Assembly: GCA_002256465.1 (NCBI GenBank)
Contig: NQJG01000092.1
Span: forward strand, 1-6,205
Direction of reading: 5' to 3'
From: Methylococcaceae bacterium NSP1-1
GTDB taxonomy: Bacteria > Pseudomonadota > Gammaproteobacteria > Methylococcales > Methylomonadaceae
Length of the DNA stretch: 6,205 bases
A program made the translations under genes and the position numbers. Shown here piece by piece: positions 1 through 5,410 of the stretch; positions within the stretch are counted from its first letter, which is position 1; each line of letters opens with the position of its first letter. Below the pieces are notes generated by a model. That model saw only the letters and a list, made by a program, of their open reading frames with translations, had not been told where the DNA came from and did no database searches.

Positions 1-1
1 A

Positions 2-592
2 GCCAATGACAGCCAGGTGGTCGTTTATGACGATGCCGGCGGCGCGTTTGCAGCACGCTTATGGTGGTTATTTCGAAGTTTGGGACACGACAAAGTTGCC
101 GTATTAAATGGCGGTATTCAGCACTGGCAAAAACAAGGCTTTTCTCTAAACACTACCTTGCCCACCATTCAATCCACCACCTTCCGACCGTATCTAAATA
201 CCGGCCACTGGCTCAACGCCACACAAGTCCGGAACAGTCTCGCTAAAAAAACGCTATGCCTGATTGATGCCCGAACGCCAGAACGCTATCGCGGCGAACA
301 AGAACCCATAGACCCGGTTGCGGGACATATTCCAGGAGCATTAAACCGCGCCTTTCAATTAAATCTTGATAACAAGGGTTTATTTATATCAGACGACCAG
401 TTACGCAATCAATTTAAACAGCTTATCGGCACGACCGCACCAGAACAGGTTGTTCATTATTGCGGCTCAGGTGTAACCGCCTGTCATAATTTACTGGCAA
501 TGGAACACGCTGGATTAACCGGCTCAAAACTTTATGCAGGGTCATGGAGTGAGTGGATCAGGGATAAAAATCGGGCAGTTGCGAAAAGCTAA
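2..592 (+). CDS. Thiosulfate/3-mercaptopyruvate sulfurtransferase (two-domain rhodanese), 5' partial
   Basis: The reading frame is open from base 2, and the residues before the GTG at 17 (ANDSQ, leading into VVVYDDAGG) look like ordinary protein, so the gene starts outside the window and the GTG is internal. Visible are the end of the first, non-catalytic rhodanese domain (YDDAGGAFAARLWW, then GHDKVAVLNGG) and the complete second domain (LIDARTPERYRG, then GHIPGALN). The active-site loop is CGSGVTA, with the catalytic cysteine encoded at 461-463. This loop is the SseA-type form typical of 3-mercaptopyruvate sulfurtransferases; classical rhodaneses usually carry CRKGVT. In the family the cysteine accepts sulfur as a persulfide and passes it to cyanide, thiols or proteins. 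The C-terminal GSWSEW motif is also typical. Substrate preference cannot be settled from sequence. The TAA stop is at 590-592, and the next gene converges on it. Confidence 0.93.
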   Translation, partial: ANDSQVVVYDDAGGAFAARLWWLFRSLGHDKVAVLNGGIQHWQKQGFSLNTTLPTIQSTTFRPYLNTGHWLNATQVRNSLAKKTLCLIDARTPERYRGEQEPIDPVAGHIPGALNRAFQLNLDNKGLFISDDQLRNQFKQLIGTTAPEQVVHYCGSGVTACHNLLAMEHAGLTGSKLYAGSWSEWIRDKNRAVAKS

Positions 593-598
593 GCAATA

Positions 599-616
599 TA
601 AGGGTCTTTGACCTTA
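599..616. terminator. Small stem-loop between convergent genes, possible terminator
   Basis: TAAGGGTC, a TTT loop and GACCTTA form a 7-bp stem with one bulged G, beginning 7 nt after the sulfurtransferase stop. It sits between two convergent genes, where a bidirectional terminator is expected. No clear T-tract follows on either strand, so intrinsic termination is doubtful. Confidence 0.25.
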
Positions 617-653
617 GCCTAAACTGCCCCGGCTTATTTAAAAGCATGTAACG

Positions 654-1070
654 CTACCATCTTCCAGCTATTCCGTTCCCTAAATATGATCCTGCAGCTG
701 CGCCAAGACCAGTGACAACCGGATCACCGCTACCCATTTGATAGCCAAAGACACTGCCTATAACACCTCCCGCCAAGCCTTGCGTTGAGCGTGGGTCTTG
801 ATAACGTTGACGTTGGGGTTGTTGAGGGTAATATTCGGCTTGTGGTTGTGGATAATAGTGGACTTGTGGCTGCGGATAATAGTGAACTTGAGGTTCTGAA
901 TAATAATAGTTCACTTGGGGTTGTGGATAATAATGTTCATGGTGGTGTCCATGATGTCCCCTGCCATGATGACCATGACCTCTCCAACCATGATCATGGT
1001 CAGCGTAAGATATAGATGAGTACAGAATTACAGCCGCAGTTATTTGGATTAAAAAAAGTAACTTTTTCAT
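654..1070 (-). CDS. Exported His-rich, Tyr-Pro-Gln-repeat protein with C-terminal glycine zipper (138 aa)
   Basis: The predicted protein starts with a Sec signal peptide: MKK, then a hydrophobic core to about residue 20, with likely cleavage after SYA at residue 23. The mature N-terminus (about 24-46) is rich in His and Gly, for example GHGHHGRGHHGHHHEH. Residues 47-87 hold five copies of an 8-residue unit, mostly YYPQPQVH. Residues 99-136 form a small-residue segment (LAGGVIGSVFGYQMG, then TGLGAAAGSYLGNGIAG) resembling the glycine-zipper 2TM / 17-kDa surface antigen family, whose members are usually envelope proteins. No lipobox cysteine is present. The ATG is supported by GAGG at 1077-1080, well spaced upstream, and by an N-terminus matching its paralog at 1219-1509. 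The His cluster suggests binding of metals such as Ni, Cu or Zn, which is inference. Function is unknown. Confidence 0.85.
   Translation of the reverse strand: MKKLLFLIQITAAVILYSSISYADHDHGWRGHGHHGRGHHGHHHEHYYPQPQVNYYYSEPQVHYYPQPQVHYYPQPQAEYYPQQPQRQRYQDPRSTQGLAGGVIGSVFGYQMGSGDPVVTGLGAAAGSYLGNGIAGRW
810..932 (-). repeat. Five imperfect 24-bp tandem repeats encoding YYPQPQVH-like octapeptides
   Basis: The units read YYPQPQVN, then (after one extra Tyr) YYSEPQVH, YYPQPQVH, YYPQPQAE and YYPQQPQR. The DNA repeats with a 24-bp period in frame, so copy-number change would lengthen or shorten the protein without a frameshift. The paralog at 1219-1509 has only two shorter YYPQPE/RYY-like elements at the same place, consistent with expansion here. 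Confidence 0.85.
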
Positions 1071-1128
1071 AAGATTCCTCTCGATAAGTAATTAATTCAG
1101 CATTGATTATCAGTCAAAAAAATTAAGT

Positions 1129-1167
1129 TATTTAGTTATAAGCTTTGTCGAAAATTATATTTAGTTA
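1129..1167. repeat. Two direct copies of TATTTAGTTA upstream of the 138-aa gene
   Basis: TATTTAGTTA occurs at 1129-1138 and again at 1158-1167, in the same orientation, 29 bp start to start. They lie in the AT-rich 148-bp gap between the two paralogous minus-strand genes, upstream of the start codon of the 138-aa one. They could be paired regulator sites or chance repeats in AT-rich DNA. Confidence 0.3.
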
Positions 1168-1183
1168 AACATGAATGAATGCT

Positions 1184-1214
1184 TAATGAAATCGAAGGAT
1201 TGATAATTTCATTA
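1184..1214. other. 9-bp perfect inverted repeat just after the 96-aa gene
   Basis: TAATGAAAT (1184-1192) and ATTTCATTA (1206-1214) are perfect reverse complements with a 13-nt loop. On the minus strand the structure begins a few bases after the stop codon of the 96-aa gene. It is AT-only apart from one pair and lacks a following T-run, so it is a weak terminator or attenuator candidate, or a 3' end-protecting hairpin. Confidence 0.3.
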
Positions 1215-1218
1215 TGGA

Positions 1219-1509
1219 TTATCGCCCTCCAGCGATCCCGTTGCCCAGATAAGATCCTGCAGCAGCGCCAAGTCCCGTAGCTATGGGGTCACCCTTACCG
1301 ATTTCATAGCCCAAAACACTGCCTACAACACCGCCTGCCAGGTAATATCTGGTTTCTGGTTGCGGATAATATCTCGGCTCTTCATTCTGGTATTGATGAT
1401 GTTTATTTTTATGATGCCCTTTGCCATGACCACCTCCAGAAGCATAAGATGAAGACGAGTACACAGCTAAAAGTGTCGTTAATTGAATTAAAACAAAAAA
1501 CTTTTTCAT
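1219..1509 (-). CDS. Exported His/Gly-rich protein with C-terminal glycine zipper (96 aa), paralog of the 138-aa protein
   Basis: This is a shorter paralog of the protein at 654-1070. The signal peptide runs from MKKFFVLIQLTT to a likely cleavage site after SYA at residue 23. The mature N-terminus (SGGGHGKGHHKNKHHQYQ) is rich in Gly, His and Lys. A short Tyr-Pro segment (RYYPQPETRYY) stands where the paralog has five octapeptide repeats. The last 40 residues (LAGGVVGSVLGYEIGKGDP, then TGLGAAAGSYLGNGIAG) match the paralog almost residue for residue and look like a glycine-zipper, membrane-associating hairpin. Strong conservation of both ends with a variable middle points to tandem duplication followed by divergence of the repeat region. 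The start is fixed by alignment to the paralog; the upstream ribosome binding site (GAG about 7 nt before ATG) is modest. A role in the envelope or in metal binding is inference only. Confidence 0.83.
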   Translation of the reverse strand: MKKFFVLIQLTTLLAVYSSSSYASGGGHGKGHHKNKHHQYQNEEPRYYPQPETRYYLAGGVVGSVLGYEIGKGDPIATGLGAAAGSYLGNGIAGGR

Positions 1510-1519
1510 AGGGCTCTAT

Positions 1520-1596
1520 TTAAGGTTAAGAATGAGTGAGTAAACAAAGGTTATTAATTAATAATTTTTGGTAAACAATAGACTCTTTAACCTTAA
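1520..1596. promoter_or_regulatory. Nested dyad in the divergent region between the 96-aa gene and rapA
   Basis: TTAAGGTTAA (1520-1529) and TTAACCTTAA (1587-1596) are a perfect 10-bp inverted pair. Almost exactly at their common centre (1558) lies a 14-bp perfect palindrome, TTATTAATTAATAA, at 1551-1564. Between arms and palindrome are two direct copies of GTAAACAA (1540-1547 and 1571-1578), 31 bp apart, about three helical turns. On the minus strand these copies contain TTGTTT, a weak -35-like element for the 96-aa gene, but I found no good matching -10. The placement suggests an operator or promoter region. It is very AT-rich, so some of the symmetry may be chance. Confidence 0.4.
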
Positions 1597-1778
1597 TGGC
1601 AGCTTAACGAACTCTGACGCAGTAGAAAATAAATACGGCAGCGAGCGACCCAAGACAACATTAAGCCGTCTGACTTGCACGAATTTATGCAAGCAATAAC
1701 GCACCCTTAACTCGCGTCAGCTTTGCAGTAGGCGACATCATTGAATCGATAGATGAAGAAAAACTGACCGTCATTCGA
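1583..1778 (+). other. Apparent out-of-frame 5' part of rapA (N-terminal Tudor-like domain region)
   Basis: From 1674 to 1778 the rapA frame is open and reads LARIYASNNAPLTRVSFAVG and onward through a GDIIES stretch, which matches the E. coli RapA segment RLYARSDSPVTRV then GDTI (compared from memory). This part is therefore very probably coding or recently was. An in-frame TGA at 1671-1673 blocks further extension. Further upstream, a different frame (1598-1642) gives GSLTNSDAVENKYGS, which lines up loosely with the conserved RapA start GQRWISDTESELGLG. The distance between the two segments is about 23 nt shorter than expected. This fits one or more indels, real or from sequencing, in the first 40-45 codons. 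The 1674-1778 part is strong; the upstream match is weak. Confidence 0.5.
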
Positions 1779-4394
1779 TTGATCGAAAAAGATGGCTTGA
1801 TTACTTATGTAGGAAAAAATACATCCGGACAAGAAGTTCAATTGGAAGAAATCGAACTAAATCATCATATTCAGTTTAACAAGCCTCAGGATCGACTGTT
1901 TACTGGTCAAATCGATCCCAGTTCATGGTTTCTGCTACGTTATGAAACGTGGCTCAGACTACAACAGCATCAGCAGTCGCCGGTTAAAGGCCTGCTTGGG
2001 GGACGAACTTCATTAATACCCCATCAATTATATATTGCTCACGAGTCAGCAAACCGGTCTGCGCCTAGAATCATGCTCGCAGATGAAGTAGGCTTAGGTA
2101 AAACCATCGAAGCAGGTTTAATTTTGCACCACCGACTTATCAATGGCCTGACTCATCGAGTATTGATTATTGTACCGGAAAGTCTCCTGCATCAATGGCT
2201 GGTGGAAATGCTCAGGCGCTTTAATCTACGTTTCAGTGTTTTTGATGAGGCACGCTGTCTTGAAGAGCTTAATGATGACGGTCTGGATAAAGACGAAAGC
2301 GCAAAAGACGTTAATAATCCGTTTCTAACTGAACAGTTGATTCTTTGTAGTCAGGGATTTTTTTCTAATTACCCGCGCCGACAGCAACAAGCCTTGCAGG
2401 CAGGCTGGGACATGGTCATTGTGGATGAAGCGCACCATCTTCAATGGAGTGAGCAAGCCGCCAGCCCTGAATACCGGTTTGTTGAGCAATTAAGCCTGCT
2501 TTCTCCCAGCCTTATTTTATTGACTGCCACACCAGAACAGTTAGGCAAAGAAAGCCATTTTGCCCGACTAAGATTACTGGACCCTGATCGGTTTTACAGT
2601 TTTGCTGCTTTCGTCGAAGAAGAGCGGTTGTTTGAACCCGTCGCAAACGCCGCCAAATTGCTACTGGCGGAGCAAACATTGGATGAACAAGACCAGCAAA
2701 ATTTAACCAAACTGCTTAAAGATGACAATGTCGGCGGGTTACTGAAAAATATTAACGACCCTTTAAAATCGACAGACACACGTGATGCGCTGATCAAGAT
2801 ATTGCTCGATCATCATGGCACGGGACGAATCTTATTCAGAAATTCCCGGCAAACAGTACAAGGTTTTCCAGAACGCGAACGTTATGGTTATGCTTTAACG
2901 GGCCATCAAAACGATACTGACTTGCAACAGGATCCTCGCTTTATCTGGCTGATTGATAAATTAACCGCTTCGGTAAAGACTGAGTCAAGCGCATCATTAA
3001 AAGGTCAAAAAGCCCTATTAATCTGTAAACACGCACAAACCGCTATTGATCTGGAACAAACCTTAAAAAATCGCGCAGGTATTGCATCGGCAGTTTTTCA
3101 TGAAGGCATGACCATTATTGAGCGCGACCGGGCAGCAGCTTATTTTGCCGACCAGGAAAGTTCGGCGCGACTTTTGATCTGTTCTGAGATCGGTAGCGAA
3201 GGTAGAAACTTTCAATTTGTTCATCACTTGATTCTGTGGGATTTACCAACCAACCCCGATTTATTGCAGCAACGCATAGGCAGACTTGATCGTATCGGTC
3301 AAAAACATATTATTCAGATACATATCCCTTACCTGGAAAATACTGAACAACACTGCTTGTATCGATGGTATGACGAAGGGCTTAATGCGTTTCGCAGCAA
3401 TAATTCGGCTGCCCAGCCTGTTGCCGATAAGCTGCACACTGAGCTGGCCGAATTGCTGCACAACAATAATCAGGCTGATATTGATGCGTTTATAGCCAAA
3501 ACCCAGGCGCTTAGTACAGAAATTGAAGCTCAATTACACAATGGCCGTGATCAATTGCTGGAATTGAACTCGTGTCGTAAAGATTTGGCCGACGAACTGA
3601 TTGACCAGCTGAATGCCTATGAACATGAAGATGTGCTTTGGCCTTACATGGAAGATGTGTTTGAATGCTATGGAGTTGATACCGAATTTCATTCGCCGGA
3701 TTGTTTTATTATTCGCCCCAGTGATCATATGCGTGTTTCACACTTTCCCGGCTTATCTGAAGATGGCATGACTGTAACTGTCAACCGGCAGATTGCCCTG
3801 GCACGTGAAGAACTTCAATTTTTGACGTGGGAACATCCGGTAGTCACTGCTGCAATGGATCTAGTATTATCCAGTGAAACAGGTAATGCAGCTGTCAGCG
3901 TGATCAGACACAGTGATCTAAAAGCAGGACAGTTTTTACTGGAGTGTTTGTTTATTGTCGAGTGCAGTGCGCCTGCCGAATTACAAATTGGCCGGTTTTT
4001 ACCGCACACGCCGATTCGAGTATTGATCAATCAACATCAAAAAGATTTAACGGAAACGATAGATCATCGTAGTTTATTGGAAACCGGCAAAAATTTTGAT
4101 AAACAACAAATCGTAAATTTTCTTAATAATCAGCGACTCCCCATCACCAAGCTTTTGGCTGCGGCAGAACAAAAAGCCAAAACCGATATGCAACAGCTCA
4201 TTGATGATGCAACCAAAACCATGCTCGACTCGCTGGCGGCCGAAATAAAACGCCTGGTCAGGCTGAAAAAAGTCAATCCGACCATTAAAAAAGAAGAAAT
4301 TGAGCATCTTAAAGACATGACCATGCTGGCCCATGAAAATATTCAGGCAGCACATTTAAGACTGGACGCAGTGCGTTTCGTTATTACCAGTTGA
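1779..4394 (+). CDS. rapA: RNA polymerase-associated ATPase RapA (HepA), Swi2/Snf2 family, N-terminus truncated or frameshifted
   Basis: RapA binds RNA polymerase and uses ATP hydrolysis to help recycle it after transcription. Numbering from the TTG at 1779, the first helicase lobe shows motif I ADEVGLGKT (101-109), the DEAH box (216-219) and LTATPEQ (248-254). The second lobe shows HEGMTIIERDRAA (441-453), motif V SEIGSEGRNFQF (469-480) and motif VI QQRIGRLDRIGQ (497-508). RapA-specific segments follow, including PSDHMRV, FPGLSEDGMTVT and LAREELQFLTWEHP. The C-terminus is intact (LRLDAVRF). Length from this start is 871 residues against about 968 in E. coli. About 75 residues are missing at the front, and the linker between the lobes (about 366-385) is roughly 35-40 residues shorter. 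No ATG start exists in frame downstream of the stop at 1671; TTG 1779 has no good ribosome binding site, and homologous coding continues upstream to 1674. The true start is unresolved. Confidence 0.93.
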   Translation: MIEKDGLITYVGKNTSGQEVQLEEIELNHHIQFNKPQDRLFTGQIDPSSWFLLRYETWLRLQQHQQSPVKGLLGGRTSLIPHQLYIAHESANRSAPRIMLADEVGLGKTIEAGLILHHRLINGLTHRVLIIVPESLLHQWLVEMLRRFNLRFSVFDEARCLEELNDDGLDKDESAKDVNNPFLTEQLILCSQGFFSNYPRRQQQALQAGWDMVIVDEAHHLQWSEQAASPEYRFVEQLSLLSPSLILLTATPEQLGKESHFARLRLLDPDRFYSFAAFVEEERLFEPVANAAKLLLAEQTLDEQDQQNLTKLLKDDNVGGLLKNINDPLKSTDTRDALIKILLDHHGTGRILFRNSRQTVQGFPERERYGYALTGHQNDTDLQQDPRFIWLIDKLTASVKTESSASLKGQKALLICKHAQTAIDLEQTLKNRAGIASAVFHEGMTIIERDRAAAYFADQESSARLLICSEIGSEGRNFQFVHHLILWDLPTNPDLLQQRIGRLDRIGQKHIIQIHIPYLENTEQHCLYRWYDEGLNAFRSNNSAAQPVADKLHTELAELLHNNNQADIDAFIAKTQALSTEIEAQLHNGRDQLLELNSCRKDLADELIDQLNAYEHEDVLWPYMEDVFECYGVDTEFHSPDCFIIRPSDHMRVSHFPGLSEDGMTVTVNRQIALAREELQFLTWEHPVVTAAMDLVLSSETGNAAVSVIRHSDLKAGQFLLECLFIVECSAPAELQIGRFLPHTPIRVLINQHQKDLTETIDHRSLLETGKNFDKQQIVNFLNNQRLPITKLLAAAEQKAKTDMQQLIDDATKTMLDSLAAEIKRLVRLKKVNPTIKKEEIEHLKDMTMLAHENIQAAHLRLDAVRFVITS

Positions 4395-4402
4395 GAAATT
4401 CT

Positions 4403-5230
4403 ATGTTAAATATCGGCAAGATCAATAAACTGAACGTCGTTAAAAAACAGGGTGCTGACGTCTATCTCGATAACGGCACATCAGGAAAGGTACTGCTGGC
4501 GGACAAAAAAATGTCCGCAACCTGCCAGGTAGGTGATACTCTGGAGGTGTTTGTCTTTGTGGATTCGGAAGGCCATCTGGCAGCCACCACGAAAATACCG
4601 TTTGCTCAAGTGGATGATATTGCATGGTTAAAAGTGGTATCGCTTAATTATGTGGGTGCTTTTCTGGATTGGGGCTTGCCCAAAGATTTGCTGGTTCCCT
4701 TTAGTGAACAACACCACGAGATGGAAGTCGGCAGGTCTTATCTGGTCAAAGTGTTTCTCGATGACAAAAACCGCATTGCCGCCACCACCAAAATTGACCG
4801 TTTTATCAATGATGAATCGGTCGATTTTGAAGTCGGTCAAAAGGTTTCGTTGATCATCGCAGAGAAAACCGAACTGGGTTTTAAAGCCATTGTGAATAAT
4901 ACCCACTGGGGATTGCTGTATCAAAATGAGCTGTTTCAGGCGCTCAGAAAAGGCCAAAAACTGGACGGCTATATAAAAAAAATAAGAGACGATCAAAAAA
5001 TTGATCTCAGTCTTCATCATCCGGGCTACGGCAAAGTGGTATCGCTGACCGATAACATTTTAATCAAGCTGAAAGAGAACGATGGCGTATTGATGTTAAG
5101 CGATAAAAGCCCGCCCGAAGCCATTTATGCCGCATTCGGGGTAAGTAAAAAAGTGTTTAAACAGGCGATTGGCGCATTGTATAAGAAAAAGTTAATCACC
5201 CTTGATAAGAATGGAATCAGGCTGATTTGA
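4403..5230 (+). CDS. cvfB: CvfB/YitL-family RNA-binding protein with S1 domains and C-terminal winged helix
   Basis: This is a 275-residue cytoplasmic nucleic-acid-binding protein of the family named after Staphylococcus aureus CvfB. Order of domains: S1-like domain at about 1-62 (IGKINKLNVVKKQGADVYLD), a second at about 70-130 with the family signature GAFLDWGLPKDLLVPFSEQ, a third at about 144-205 (GQKVSLIIAEKTELGFKAIV), and a winged helix at about 236-275 (PPEAIYAAFGVSKKVFKQAI). Length is normal for the family. I chose ATG 4403 because family members begin with a short Met-x-x-IGKI and GAG at 4393-4395 is suitably spaced; a TTG at 4391 in the same frame overlaps the rapA stop and would add four residues. 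Only 8 nt separate it from rapA, so the two are probably co-transcribed and translationally coupled. In S. aureus the family affects virulence gene expression; the role here is unknown beyond RNA binding. Confidence 0.93.
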   Translation: MLNIGKINKLNVVKKQGADVYLDNGTSGKVLLADKKMSATCQVGDTLEVFVFVDSEGHLAATTKIPFAQVDDIAWLKVVSLNYVGAFLDWGLPKDLLVPFSEQHHEMEVGRSYLVKVFLDDKNRIAATTKIDRFINDESVDFEVGQKVSLIIAEKTELGFKAIVNNTHWGLLYQNELFQALRKGQKLDGYIKKIRDDQKIDLSLHHPGYGKVVSLTDNILIKLKENDGVLMLSDKSPPEAIYAAFGVSKKVFKQAIGALYKKKLITLDKNGIRLI

Positions 5231-5344
5231 TAAAATCGTCATTAAAAAATAAGCCTTTGAGATCTCCTGGTGAGTCGCTTGATACAGAAATCATGGACTT
5301 AATTAATCCGAATTGACAAGGTTGGTAAAGTTTTGATCCTCGCC

Positions 5345-5389
5345 CCCATTTATGTCGTCTATGTCCTTTATCCGCAAGACATAAACGGG
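5345..5389. other. Imperfect inverted repeat in the cvfB/TSUP convergent gap
   Basis: CCC-A-TTTATGTC (5345-5356) pairs with GACATAAA-C-GGG (5378-5389), 11 of 12 positions, with a 21-nt loop. No T-run follows on either strand, so it is not a standard intrinsic terminator. The rest of 5231-5410 shows only a consensus-like TTGACA at 5313-5318 without a usable -10, and no convincing gene. Confidence 0.4.
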
Positions 5390-5410
5390 AACTGGAGAAA
5401 TGCCAATGCT

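Noticed and set aside
785..1015. 76-codon plus-strand frame rich in Val, Asp and Asn
   Set aside because: It is the antisense reflection of the repetitive His/Tyr-rich gene; its repeats follow from the real gene's 24-bp units.
1050..1064. A/T homopolymer runs in the signal peptide coding region as a phase-variation switch
   Set aside because: The longest run is about seven bases, ordinary for Lys/Leu/Phe codons in an AT-rich signal peptide.
1089..1117. TTGACT on the minus strand as a -35 element for the 138-aa gene
   Set aside because: The hexamers at 16-18 bp spacing match TATAAT at only two or three positions; too weak to list in AT-rich DNA.
4628..5020. 130-codon minus-strand frame inside the CvfB-like gene
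   Set aside because: The plus strand encodes a clear full-length CvfB-family protein over the same bases; the reverse frame shows no family features.
5313..5341. Consensus TTGACA as a promoter in the convergent gap
   Set aside because: No acceptable -10 element is found 16-18 bp downstream, and the next plus-strand gene is not within the window.
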